A stretch of 64,000 bases of DNA from UBA285 sp049970695 (GTDB taxonomy: Archaea; Thermoproteota; Thermoprotei_A; Sulfolobales; Desulfurococcaceae): contig JBMFML010000002.1 in NCBI GenBank assembly GCA_049970695.1, forward strand, positions 62,001-126,000, written 5' to 3'. The notes beneath the pieces are model-generated. The model saw only the letters and a list, made by a program, of their open reading frames with translations, did no database searches and was not told the origin of the DNA. Within the stretch, counting starts at the first letter, position 1. Every line of letters begins with the position of its first letter. This document shows positions 16,077 through 24,659 of the stretch, piece after piece. Position numbers and translations under genes: made by a program.

Positions 16077-18335
16077 CTAACCATAGGTCAACTGCACTCT
16101 CCTAAAGGTACCGCTTCCACTCATTTTCTTCAGCTCTCTTGCAAGCCTCTCGTACATTTCAATATCCGCTCTCGTGAGGCTTGGTGGGATTTTTGCGAGG
16201 GCTTCGTTGAAGTGTCTCAATTCGACTTTCACGGCTTGCACTGTGCCGAGCTTAGCAAACGCTTCTCTAAGTGCTATCATTGCTGCCTCTCTGCAGACAG
16301 CAGCTATGTCTGCGCCCGTGTATCCTTCCGTGCGCCTTGCAAGCTCTTCCAGGTCTACGTCACTGTCTAGCGGCATCTTCCTCGTGTGAACCTTAAAGAT
16401 CTCAATTCTGGCTTTGAAGTCGGGCGGCGGAACATATATTAGTTTGTCAAACCTACCTGGCCTGAGTAGAGCAGGGTCAAGCAGGTCTGGTCTATTTGTC
16501 GCGCCTATTACCACAACGCGCCTCAGCGGCTGAATACCATCAAGCTCCGTAAGCAGCTGGTTTACTATCCTATCAATAACACCGCTGGGGTCGCTTCCTC
16601 TAATCCCGGCTATCGAATCTATTTCATCGAAGAAAACAACAGCAGGTGCGACCATGCGAGCTCTTCTGAAAATCTGCCTAATTGCCTTTTCAGACTCACC
16701 AACCCACTTACTAAGTACCTCTGGGCCTCTTACGGCTATGAAGTTAGCACCGCTCTCGGTTGCAACAGCTTTTGCTAAGAGGGTCTTGCCCGTTCCAGGA
16801 GGACCAAATAAGAGTATGCCCTTCGGGGGCTCTATGCCCATTTTCTCGAATATTTGTGGGTACTTCATAGGCCACTCGATGCTCTCTCTAAGCTCTTGCT
16901 TTATGTCGTCGAGCCCACCTATATCGCTCCACCTGACTTCAGGCACTTCCACGAAGACCTCTCTTATTAGCGTGGGCTGAACGGTCTTCATCGCCGCCAG
17001 GAAGTCCTCCATGGTTACTTTGAGCTTTTCGAGCTTCTCAGCGGGTATTGGCTGGTTTAAGTCTATGTTCTCTTGCTGAATAAACCTCCTAAGGGCGTTC
17101 ATGGCAGCTTCTTTAACTAAGGCGGCAATGTCGGCACCCGTGTAGCCGTGCGTCATTTCAGCTATTTTGTTCAAGTCTACGTCGTCGCTCAGCGGCATGT
17201 TTCTCGTGTGTACAGCTAGTATTTCTCTACGAGCCCTCTTATCTGGCGGTGGTATCTCGATCTCCCTGTCAAACCTACCAGGCCTTCTTAAGGCGGGATC
17301 AAGTGCTTCAGGTCTATTTGTCGCGCCAATTACTATTACTTTTCCACGCTCCTTCAAACCGTCCATTAATGCAAGTAGCTGTGCTACTACTCTCTTTTCT
17401 ACCTCACCTACAACTTCTTCTCTCTTAGGCGCTATGCTGTCGATTTCGTCAATAAATATTATTGCCGGCGCGTTTGCCTGGGCTTCTTCAAATATCTTCC
17501 GCAACCTCTCTTCAGACTCTCCGTAGAACTTGCTCATTATCTCTGGGCCATTAATGCTGATGAAGTACGCGCCTATTTCATTAGCTAGCGCTTTTGCTAA
17601 GAGGGTCTTGCCCGTTCCAGGAGGACCATACAGTAGTATCCCTTTGGGCGGCTCGATGCCGAGCCTTTCAAAGAGCTCTGGGTGCTTCAGGGGTAGCTCC
17701 ACGATTTCTCTTATCTTCTGCTTTACTTCTTCGAGGTCGCCTATGTCTTCCCAAGTAACTCGAGGTATGCCTTCTGTCAAAGTTTCCGGTCTAACTGGTT
17801 GCATGCGAACCTCTATCACGGTGTCATCTGTTATATAAACGACCGCGGATGGCTGTACGCTGGTTACAACAAACCTTAGTAACATGCCATAAAACGGTAT
17901 CTCTATGACGTCTCCTCTCTTTACTGGATTTCCGTGGTAATACCTCTTAATTGCCTGTGCATAGTACTCAGGCGAAGCCCTGATGTAGGACATGTTCGTA
18001 GCGGGTGCTATAGTGATGCGTGTCGCGGGCTCGACTTTAATGGGCTTAACAGTTACGTAGTCGCCGGGCGACACACCAAGGTTCTTTCTCGCCGTCCCAT
18101 CAATTCTTATGATTCCCGCGCCCTCGTCTTCTGGATAGGCAGGCCACACTTTCAGAATTTCACGGCCTTTAGGTCCTACAACTTCGACGAAGTCACCGAC
18201 ATCGACGCCTAGCGCTTTCATAGTCTCCCTATCCAACCTCGCTATTTTGTGTCCTACGTCGCGTGCCCTGGCTTCCGCGACCCTGAGCTTGACGTATCTT
18301 TCAGATCTGCTCTCATTTGCTCTGAAGTCCGTCAT
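16077..18335 (-). CDS. VAT/Cdc48-family AAA+ ATPase
   Basis: A 752-aa Cdc48/p97 homologue: N-terminal double-psi barrel and clam domain (1-190), D1 with GPPGTGKT and FIDEIDSIAPKR, D2 with GPPGTGKT and FFDEIDSIAGIR, each followed by an arginine-finger region (RRPGRFD, LRPGRFD). It is a hexameric unfoldase that feeds substrates to the 20S proteasome. The extreme C-terminus reads LTYG: a penultimate Tyr as in proteasome-docking HbYX tails, though preceded by Thr. The minus-strand TATA-like GTATATTA near 18374-18381 lies 40 bp before the ATG. Confidence 0.95.
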   Translation of the reverse strand: MTDFRANESRSERYVKLRVAEARARDVGHKIARLDRETMKALGVDVGDFVEVVGPKGREILKVWPAYPEDEGAGIIRIDGTARKNLGVSPGDYVTVKPIKVEPATRITIAPATNMSYIRASPEYYAQAIKRYYHGNPVKRGDVIEIPFYGMLLRFVVTSVQPSAVVYITDDTVIEVRMQPVRPETLTEGIPRVTWEDIGDLEEVKQKIREIVELPLKHPELFERLGIEPPKGILLYGPPGTGKTLLAKALANEIGAYFISINGPEIMSKFYGESEERLRKIFEEAQANAPAIIFIDEIDSIAPKREEVVGEVEKRVVAQLLALMDGLKERGKVIVIGATNRPEALDPALRRPGRFDREIEIPPPDKRARREILAVHTRNMPLSDDVDLNKIAEMTHGYTGADIAALVKEAAMNALRRFIQQENIDLNQPIPAEKLEKLKVTMEDFLAAMKTVQPTLIREVFVEVPEVRWSDIGGLDDIKQELRESIEWPMKYPQIFEKMGIEPPKGILLFGPPGTGKTLLAKAVATESGANFIAVRGPEVLSKWVGESEKAIRQIFRRARMVAPAVVFFDEIDSIAGIRGSDPSGVIDRIVNQLLTELDGIQPLRRVVVIGATNRPDLLDPALLRPGRFDKLIYVPPPDFKARIEIFKVHTRKMPLDSDVDLEELARRTEGYTGADIAAVCREAAMIALREAFAKLGTVQAVKVELRHFNEALAKIPPSLTRADIEMYERLARELKKMSGSGTFRRVQLTYG

Positions 18336-18407
18336 TAGCTTGGTCCCTTGCTACTACTAGATCTCTAATGGGGTAATATACGGGAATGGCTTTCAATTGA
18401 TGCGCGA

Positions 18408-18425
18408 GGGCTTTATAAATAGCCC
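18408..18425 (+). promoter_or_regulatory. kaiC-like gene promoter: TATA box inside an inverted repeat
   Basis: TTTATAAA (18412-18419) is flanked by GGGCT (18408-18412) and AGCCC (18421-18425), giving an 18-bp imperfectly spaced palindrome. The box is centred 25 bp before the GTG at 18440, so the transcript is predicted to be leaderless and the palindrome could be an operator. Confidence 0.6.
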
Positions 18426-18439
18426 TTTTCAAAGTTACG

Positions 18440-19189
18440 GTGCTACTGGTGGTGATAGTGGTCGAGCGCGTTAAAACAGGTGTTCCAGGACTCGATGAAA
18501 TACTAAATGGAGGGATTCCCAAGAGGAACGTAGTTCTACTGAGCGGCGGCCCGGGAACGGGGAAGAGCATATTGTCTATGCAGTTTCTGTGGGGCGGGCT
18601 TCAACTAGGAGAGCCTGGAGTCTATGTAGCCTTAGAAGAGCACCCGGTTCAAGTTAGAGTAAACATGAGAAACTTTGGATGGGACGTGAAAACATACGAG
18701 CAAGAAGGCAAGTTTGCCATAGTCGACGCGTTCACGGCAGGTATAGGTGAAAGTGCTAAGAGGGAGAAATACGTGGTCAGAGACCCTGATAGCGTTGAAG
18801 AACTCATAGACGTACTCAAGGCAGCCATAAGAGATGTAAATGCGCAAAGAGTAGTCGTCGACAGCGTGTCAACGCTGTACTTAACAAGGCCCTCTGTCGC
18901 GAGGAGCATTGTATTACAACTAAAGAAAGTGCTTTCAGGTATGGGTACGACAAGCATACTTGTGTCTCAAGTATCTGTAACTGAAAGAGGCTTTGGAGGC
19001 CCCGGCGTCGAGCACGCAGCCGATGGCATTATACGCCTTGACTTAGATGAGGTAAACGGCGAGCTCGTGAGAAGCCTAATTGTGTGGAAAATGAGGGGGA
19101 CAAGCCACAGCATGAAGAGGCACATCTTCGAGATTACCGATAAGGGAATCGTGATCTACCCAGATAAAGTGCTCAAGTTTACTCGATAG
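18440..19189 (+). CDS. KaiC-like RecA-fold ATPase, single domain
   Basis: A 249-aa KaiC-family ATPase. The signature GVPGLDEILNGGIPKRNVVL leads into Walker A GGPGTGKS; Walker B is RVVVDSVSTLYL. The catalytic-Glu region is ALEEHP. Archaeal single-domain KaiC proteins are thought to act in signalling or stress through autophosphorylation; the substrate here is unknown. The GTG at 18440 coincides with the predicted transcription start; GTG 18452 or 18458 would give a more typical MxVERVKTGVPG start. It is divergent from VAT. Confidence 0.85.
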   Translation: MLLVVIVVERVKTGVPGLDEILNGGIPKRNVVLLSGGPGTGKSILSMQFLWGGLQLGEPGVYVALEEHPVQVRVNMRNFGWDVKTYEQEGKFAIVDAFTAGIGESAKREKYVVRDPDSVEELIDVLKAAIRDVNAQRVVVDSVSTLYLTRPSVARSIVLQLKKVLSGMGTTSILVSQVSVTERGFGGPGVEHAADGIIRLDLDEVNGELVRSLIVWKMRGTSHSMKRHIFEITDKGIVIYPDKVLKFTR

Positions 19190-19208
19190 CCTTGGCAGGC
19201 CCCATCTA

Positions 19209-19742
19209 TTACCGTGGTGAGCAGTAAGCAGAGTACTTCTTGAACTCTTCGTGGTCTACAGTAACACCCTCTTTAAGTGCCTCGCAAACCTCCCACGGGA
19301 ACACTATCCACTCGCTAACTACAGCGTAGTAAAAGTCCGGTATGAATGTGGACCACGGCTTAACATAGAGCGCTAGGGTTTTCACTTCAAGGGGTTTTTG
19401 AGCCGAAAGAACCTGGACAACTAGTTGCATTGTCCTCCCAGAGTCGACAACATCGTCCACGACAAGAACGTTTTTGCCCGTGATGGGGGGCACAGACATG
19501 GACTTTATATACGGCTTTTCAACCGTTACTCCAATGGATTTGTAGAACTTGACTTCGACGAATCCCACTTCATCAACGCCGAGGAACTCCAGCACTATTC
19601 TAGCTGGTATTAGGCCGCCCTTTGCTATTGCGACGATAACATCTGGTCTAAACCTTTTTGAGACCTCGTGCGACAGCTTCGCCGATATCTCGACAATGTC
19701 GCTCCAACTAATGTATTTCAGTGCACGTTCTCGCGCACTCAT
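19209..19742 (-). CDS. Purine phosphoribosyltransferase
   Basis: A 177-aa type I PRTase. The PRPP-binding motif is VLVVDDVVDSGRT, preceded by the AKGGLIPARI loop; the C-terminal WIVFPWE segment matches the archaeal Gpt/hypoxanthine-guanine branch where a W/F stacks on the purine. It likely salvages guanine, xanthine or hypoxanthine with PRPP. Its ATG at 19742 lies only about 4 nt from the predicted transcription start. A second, longer PRTase is encoded at 60320-61012. Confidence 0.85.
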   Translation of the reverse strand: MSARERALKYISWSDIVEISAKLSHEVSKRFRPDVIVAIAKGGLIPARIVLEFLGVDEVGFVEVKFYKSIGVTVEKPYIKSMSVPPITGKNVLVVDDVVDSGRTMQLVVQVLSAQKPLEVKTLALYVKPWSTFIPDFYYAVVSEWIVFPWEVCEALKEGVTVDHEEFKKYSAYCSPR

Positions 19743-19765
19743 GTTTAGACGTAATTCAGATAGCC

Positions 19766-19775
19766 GTTTTTAAAG
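19766..19775. promoter_or_regulatory. Bidirectional TATA box between PRTase and pyrG
   Basis: GTTTTTAAAG reads as a TATA box on both strands. Twenty-five bases away, it predicts starts near 19796 (pyrG, 12-nt leader) and near 19746 (PRTase, about 4-nt leader), linking the expression of purine salvage and CTP synthesis. Confidence 0.5.
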
Positions 19776-19807
19776 ATTGAGAAAGACATAGAAGAGATGG
19801 GCACGGA

Positions 19808-21421
19808 ATGCCAAAGTACTTGTTCGTTACTGGCGGCGTTCTCTCGGGTCTCGGAAAAGGCATCGTTGCAGCCTCTATTGGCTTACTACTAAAGTCGGCA
19901 GGATACAATGTTACAATAATTAAAATAGATCCGTACTTAAATGTCGATGCAGGAACCATGAACCCTTACGCCCACGGCGAGGTTTTCGTCACGGAAGACG
20001 GCGGAGAAACCGATATGGATATAGGCCACTACGAGAGGTTCCTAGGAACTAATCTGAGCAAGAAGAACAACATAACCTCGGGCCAGGTGTACTACAGCGT
20101 CATAATGAAGGAGAGGAAAGGCGAATACCTAGGTCGCTGCGTTCAAATAATACCGCATGTAACGGACGAAATAAAGTCCAGAATAAGAGAGGTAGCTAGA
20201 GACGAGGGCGCCGATGTAGCGATCGTCGAAATTGGCGGAACTGTCGGCGATATCGAGGGGCTGCCGTTTCTTGAAGCAGCGAGGCAAATGAGATTTGATG
20301 AAGGCGAGCGCAACACTTTCTATGTGCACGTGGGGTTAGCACCAGTCTTGCCAAGTGGCGAAGTAAAGACCAAGCCCATACAACACAGCGTCCAAGAACT
20401 AAGGAGAATAGGTATTCAGCCTGACGCTATTGTAGTGCGATCATCAAGGCCTTTAGACGACGAAGCCCGGGGTAAGGTAGCCCTCTATAGTAACCTGCCT
20501 CCAAGAGCAGTCTTTGACGACCCTGATTTAGAACACATCTATGAAGTTCCACTATACCTCCACAAGCAGGGACTTACAAAGTACGTAACTGAGAAACTCG
20601 GACTCGACTACAGAGAGCCCGAGCTAGGGCGCTGGAGAGAGTTTGTCTCGAGGCTCAAGCAAGCGAGCATCAGGGTTAAAATAGCGATGATAGGTAAGTA
20701 TACAAAAATCAAAGATAGCTATGTGAGCATAATTGAAGCACTAAAACACGCATCGGCGTGGATTGGTGTAAAGCCCGAACTTGTCTGGATAGAGTCTACA
20801 GATATTGAAAGCCGACCAGAGACCTTGGAAATGCTCGAAGAAGCCGATGGAGCAATAGTACTGCCAGGATTTGGAAAAAGAGGGGCTGAGGGCAAAATAG
20901 CCGCACTGAGGAGACTACGCGAAGGGGGAAAGCCCACCCTTGGAATATGCTTCGGAATGCAGTTAATGGTTATTGAAGTGTTCAGAAACGTTATTGGATT
21001 AAAAGAGGCCAATAGCACCGAGCTAGATCCAAATACGCCTCACCCCGTTATAGAGCTACTCGAAGAACAAAGACATGTAGGACTCTTAGGAGGAACAATG
21101 AGGCTTGGTGCAAAAAAGATCATCATCAACCCAGGCACATGGGCTTGGAAGGCTTATGGTACAAGCATAGTGTACGAGAGGCATAGACACAGATACGGGT
21201 TTAACAACAAGTACTTAGACCTATTAGAGAAAGCGGGGATCGTGGTATCAGGATACAGCGAAGAGGGGTATGTCGAGATAATCGAGCTTAAAGACAACAA
21301 AGTGATGTACCTGGGCACTCAGGCGCACCCAGAGTTCAAGAGCAGGCCTCTTCAGCCAAGCCCCCTATTCAGCCTCTTCGTTAAAAACGTTCTTGAAGTA
21401 AGTAGGAGCAAGCCTTGCTAA
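19808..21421 (+). CDS. pyrG: CTP synthase
   Basis: A 537-aa CTP synthase of normal length. The synthetase domain opens with KYLFVTGGVLSGLGKGI and carries DPYLNVDAGTM; the glutaminase domain has the catalytic Cys in LGICFGMQLM and the closing His-Pro-Glu in QAHPEFKSRP. It aminates UTP to CTP with glutamine nitrogen. The ATG at 19808 gives the standard N-terminus. Confidence 0.97.
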   Translation: MPKYLFVTGGVLSGLGKGIVAASIGLLLKSAGYNVTIIKIDPYLNVDAGTMNPYAHGEVFVTEDGGETDMDIGHYERFLGTNLSKKNNITSGQVYYSVIMKERKGEYLGRCVQIIPHVTDEIKSRIREVARDEGADVAIVEIGGTVGDIEGLPFLEAARQMRFDEGERNTFYVHVGLAPVLPSGEVKTKPIQHSVQELRRIGIQPDAIVVRSSRPLDDEARGKVALYSNLPPRAVFDDPDLEHIYEVPLYLHKQGLTKYVTEKLGLDYREPELGRWREFVSRLKQASIRVKIAMIGKYTKIKDSYVSIIEALKHASAWIGVKPELVWIESTDIESRPETLEMLEEADGAIVLPGFGKRGAEGKIAALRRLREGGKPTLGICFGMQLMVIEVFRNVIGLKEANSTELDPNTPHPVIELLEEQRHVGLLGGTMRLGAKKIIINPGTWAWKAYGTSIVYERHRHRYGFNNKYLDLLEKAGIVVSGYSEEGYVEIIELKDNKVMYLGTQAHPEFKSRPLQPSPLFSLFVKNVLEVSRSKPC

Positions 21422-21526
21422 GTACTACTCACAAATTTCTCTATGAAATGGTAAAAAGCGTAGTGTGATGGAACACTTATTTAGAGGTTATGGGCAAGTA
21501 TATCGTGGTGTAAGAGCAACCTGGGG

Positions 21527-22252
21527 TTGCGCGTGAGTGGAGAAACAACTACTACTGAAGAAATCGTGATAGATCTCTCGAATGTACCGCTCAAACCCCT
21601 TGGTAAGAAAGAGATAATGCAACTAGAAGTTGCATTAATTGTGGGAACGCTTTACCGCCCCGAGGTTTTAGAACTGATAAGAGACCCCATTGAGAGGTCA
21701 ACGTGGCTTGATAGCTTGGCTGTAGCAGCAGCCGCCCTAGCTAGGAGTAAAGCAGGGTTGACAGTACCCCAAATCGCGGAGGAACTTGGAAGGTCCGAGG
21801 CATCTGTTAGGAGCCACTTAAACCAAAAGACAAAGGCCGGCAAACTCGTTGCCGAGACATACGAGAAGTTGAAGAAAGGTGAACTAGTACTAGTAGTTCC
21901 ATTCATTAAAGCACAGGCTCTCCCAGAAGAAGCCGTGGCACTGCGCCTTGAACTAGAAAGACTTAAAGAGCAGAATAAGGCACTAGAAGCCAAGCTTCGC
22001 GAGTTAGAACGCACGCTCGGAGAGTTGAATAATACGCTGAAAGCTAAGGAGGCAGAAATCGAGAAGCTTGCGGAGAGCATTAAAGCACGCGAGAAAGAAG
22101 TGGAAGATCTCAGGAGAGAACTCCAGAAGGTGGTATCCGAGAAGGAAAGCCTACAAGCCAGGGTCAACGAACTGATAGAGTCCCTAAAGAAGATAAGAGG
22201 CCTCGCTGAAGAAATAGCGAGCATAGCAGGTAGCGCTACAGCCCCTTCTTGA
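21527..22252 (+). CDS. Winged-helix protein with long C-terminal coiled coil
   Basis: A 241-aa protein. Residues about 30-125 form a helix-turn-helix domain (LTVPQIAEELGRSEASVRSHLNQ is the recognition unit). Residues about 135-225 are a continuous heptad coiled coil rich in Leu, Glu and Lys. This architecture is common in crenarchaeal regulators of unknown target. The start is TTG 21527 or GTG 21533; a TATA-like CTTATTTAG near 21475-21485 supports a short leader. It overlaps the convergent TatD gene by 17 bp. Confidence 0.7.
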   Translation: MRVSGETTTTEEIVIDLSNVPLKPLGKKEIMQLEVALIVGTLYRPEVLELIRDPIERSTWLDSLAVAAAALARSKAGLTVPQIAEELGRSEASVRSHLNQKTKAGKLVAETYEKLKKGELVLVVPFIKAQALPEEAVALRLELERLKEQNKALEAKLRELERTLGELNNTLKAKEAEIEKLAESIKAREKEVEDLRRELQKVVSEKESLQARVNELIESLKKIRGLAEEIASIAGSATAPS

Positions 22253-22964
22253 ATAGCTTTAAGTAGTTCTTATAAACCACGTTGGCGACCTCTTCAATTT
22301 CGAACTTCTTCACTTTAGCTAGGAATTCTAGTGTTTTTTCGACGAGCTCAGGGGTCATTTTTAGCCCTCTATAGGTATAGGGTGCATCGCTCTCTGTTAG
22401 CAAGAAATTCAGGCTCGCGACTTCCAGCACCTCTCTGTGCTTCTGCTGTATAATCCACGCCGGGTTAGCACCTACATAGTAACCAGCCGCGCTAAGGGGT
22501 TCTAAGAGCTCAACGGGCCCCGTATACCAGTGGAAGTAGGCTCTTTGAATATCTCTAGAAATCAGCAAGTCGAGCACTTCTCGCCACGCACCAGCTGCGT
22601 GGAGGTTTAAGACAAGGTCGTACTCCTTTGCATAGGTGAGAAAAACGTTAAATACTTCCAGCTGTTTATTGAAGGTCTCTGGCTTGAACTTCTTGTCTAA
22701 GCCTACTTCTCCAAGGCACTTTATATCGTGATTTCTCAAGACATGCTCAACTAAGTGCCTCGCTTCTCCTCCACTGTATTCGTGTGCAACCCACGGGTGT
22801 ATTCCAATGCAGGGCTCTATGTTGGCGTATTTTTTGCTGAGCTCTAGGGTAGTCAAGCTGGACTCCGGGTCATCCGAGACGCAGACAAGCACTAGTTTCT
22901 GCGGTAGCGAGTACTTTTCAACTTCCTCTAGTTCGTGGCAGTGCACGTGGGCATCAACAAGCAA
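22236..22964 (-). CDS. TatD-family metal-dependent hydrolase
   Basis: A 242-aa TIM-barrel amidohydrolase. Metal-binding elements are visible in order: DAHVHCHE (HxH), GEVGLD (bridging Glu), NLHAAG, FHWYTG and TESDAPYTYRG. TatD-type enzymes are 3'-5' nucleases or related hydrolases. It follows the 22967-23428 gene by two bases, so the two are co-transcribed. Confidence 0.85.
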   Translation of the reverse strand: MLVDAHVHCHELEEVEKYSLPQKLVLVCVSDDPESSLTTLELSKKYANIEPCIGIHPWVAHEYSGGEARHLVEHVLRNHDIKCLGEVGLDKKFKPETFNKQLEVFNVFLTYAKEYDLVLNLHAAGAWREVLDLLISRDIQRAYFHWYTGPVELLEPLSAAGYYVGANPAWIIQQKHREVLEVASLNFLLTESDAPYTYRGLKMTPELVEKTLEFLAKVKKFEIEEVANVVYKNYLKLFKKGL

Positions 22965-22966
22965 TG

Positions 22967-23428
22967 CTAATCCCCACTCTGAGAACGACAGAGGTTCTCA
23001 TACTCAATTATGTTCTCAGCGGGAATTTCCACGTCTAAGTCGACGCACACGAATATGGGCGTCCTGCTTGTGCTCGAGACTCTTAACGCTCTAGGTAAGC
23101 AGCCGCTTTCTGCGAGCTTATTGCAAGCGCCAGGTGTGCGCGATATAGTGTACAAACCCTCGCCGCACTCGTCTACGAAGACGTCTCTCAGCAAAATACA
23201 CTTTGAAACACCTTCTGGGAGAATCCAGAACACGATTTTTTCTAAGCCCCAGACATGCACTTGAAAACCAAGGCCTGGGCATACAACAAATTCATTGATG
23301 TTAACCACGAACATGACTGGGGTTGTGCCCTCGCTTTTAGCTACTACTACGCTGTCGACAACCTCAAAGCCAGCTTCACGACAGTGAAGCCTCTCTCTCA
23401 GGTCACATAGTTTAACATAAGTGCTCAT
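22967..23428 (-). CDS. Conserved hypothetical protein upstream of tatD-like gene
   Basis: A 153-aa protein with mixed alpha/beta character and nine scattered cysteines, not in a metal-binding CxxC arrangement; disulfide use is possible in a hyperthermophile. No membrane segment or known motif is seen. It ends two bases before the TatD-family gene, indicating an operon. I do not recognise the family. Confidence 0.6.
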   Translation of the reverse strand: MSTYVKLCDLRERLHCREAGFEVVDSVVVAKSEGTTPVMFVVNINEFVVCPGLGFQVHVWGLEKIVFWILPEGVSKCILLRDVFVDECGEGLYTISRTPGACNKLAESGCLPRALRVSSTSRTPIFVCVDLDVEIPAENIIEYENLCRSQSGD

Positions 23429-23524
23429 AAAAACCGCCTTGAAATCAGTATTGCGCTAACATCTATTAATGTACTGGAGGCATTAAGAAGTAGATATTAG
23501 GTTGCATGCTTTTACGAGTTTCAG

Positions 23525-23583
23525 AGCCTGTGATGACTTTGCCGAAGCCTGACATGTGATGTATCTCCCGAAGACTGAGGTGC
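23525..23583 (+). ncRNA. C/D box sRNA overlapping the start of the HAD gene
   Basis: The full symmetrical layout is present: C GTGATGA (23530-23536), 12-nt guide, D' CTGA (23549-23552), 3-nt spacer, C' GTGATGT (23556-23562), 12-nt guide, D CTGA (23575-23578), with a CC/GG terminal pairing outside C and D. A TATA-like TAGATATTAG (23491-23500) predicts a 5' end near 23521. It would direct 2'-O-methylation through fibrillarin, Nop5 and L7Ae at the base paired to the fifth guide nucleotide before D or D'. Targets were not identified. Confidence 0.88.
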
Positions 23584-24257
23584 ATGGAGTGTTCAAGCCG
23601 CGGCTCGTGGTTTTAGACTACGATGAAACAACTGTTGATAACACCTTCGACTTTTACGAGGCCTATTGTGCAGCATTAAGGCTGCACGGTGCGCGCTGTT
23701 TAGAGTACGACAAGTTCTTGGCGCTCTTTAGCGAAAACAAGCTCCACAGCGAAGTTCCAAGTAGAGTAGATCAAGAAAGCTTTTGGAAGACGTTTAGGAG
23801 ACTATACCAGTCAAGGTATTCTTGGCTGAGAGCGGGCTTGAGCGAATTCCTTGTATATGCTAAGAGTCTCGACACGAAAATAGTGATAGTGAGTGGAAGA
23901 GAAACGCCATCACAAAACATTTGGCTAGACCTGAGAAAACATGGCATTAGCGAGTTCATAGATGACGTGTACACCCTGTGGGACTCGGCCTTAATGGGTG
24001 GTGAAGAGGGGTTTTTGTTCGACAAGTCGTTCTTAGTGAGCTATGTAAAGACAAAATACGGCGTGCACGACAACTTTGTGTGCATTGGCGACTTTCCGAC
24101 AGACTATTATAGCTGTGTTAAAGCGGGTGGAACATTCATCGGATTAACCCCTATTCCAGGACGGGCTGAGCACTTGAAGAAGGCAGGAGCTAGGCTAGTA
24201 GCAAGCAACTTTAAAGAAGTACTTGTAATACTCAGTGATATTGGTTTCTTTGACTAG
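23580..24257 (+). CDS. HAD-superfamily phosphatase
   Basis: A 225-aa HAD hydrolase. Motif I is DYDETTVDN (nucleophile and acid/base Asp), motif II is IVSGRE, motif III is a Lys near FDKSF, motif IV is IGDFPTDYYS. A helical cap lies between motifs I and II. The substrate is probably a small phosphorylated metabolite. The frame also opens at GTG 23556, but those codons are the C' box and guide of a C/D sRNA; GTG 23580 or 23589 still precedes motif I and is preferred. Confidence 0.8.
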   Translation: MHGVFKPRLVVLDYDETTVDNTFDFYEAYCAALRLHGARCLEYDKFLALFSENKLHSEVPSRVDQESFWKTFRRLYQSRYSWLRAGLSEFLVYAKSLDTKIVIVSGRETPSQNIWLDLRKHGISEFIDDVYTLWDSALMGGEEGFLFDKSFLVSYVKTKYGVHDNFVCIGDFPTDYYSCVKAGGTFIGLTPIPGRAEHLKKAGARLVASNFKEVLVILSDIGFFD

Positions 24258-24259
24258 CT

Positions 24260-24553
24260 TTAAATAGAGGGTGACATGTATCTACCATCTTCGCTTAAGT
24301 ATACCTCTCCATTTTTGAGCAGTGTAGTAAGAGCCTTTCTAATCTTATCTTCGCTCGCCACTCCGGACAGTATCTGATGTATCTCCTTCAAGTTCATTGG
24401 CTTATACCGCAGGAGCTCTTTTACTATTTCCACAAGCTCCTCGTCGTTTGGAGCGGTTAAGAGCACAACGTCGCTGTCTTCGTGGAGTATTTTGAGTTTT
24501 ACTCTTTTACTGAGTTCTTGAATTTCTTCTGGCGTCAGGTTCGAGCTCTTCAC
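24260..24553 (-). CDS. Small winged-helix protein
   Basis: A 97-aa protein. The first half is helix-strand with an acidic surface; the second half (about 45-97) looks like a winged helix (MNLKEIHQILSGVASEDKIRKALTTL followed by a two-strand wing). It is likely DNA-binding or protein-binding. It is convergent with the HAD gene, two bases away, and divergent from the radical SAM gene. Confidence 0.6.
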   Translation of the reverse strand: MKSSNLTPEEIQELSKRVKLKILHEDSDVVLLTAPNDEELVEIVKELLRYKPMNLKEIHQILSGVASEDKIRKALTTLLKNGEVYLSEDGRYMSPSI

Positions 24554-24606
24554 ATCTCTGCACCGTAATCGACGGCTTCACAGGCAATACTGATTTGGTG
24601 ACCTCC

Positions 24607-24617
24607 ATATAAAGATT
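24607..24617 (+). promoter_or_regulatory. TATA box of the radical SAM gene
   Basis: CCATATAAAGA at 24607-24617 lies about 45 bp before the ATG at 24660. Confidence 0.5.
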
Positions 24618-24659
24618 ACTAATAGAGGAGTAGCAACCAAGTACTTCTGCGGTATCACC

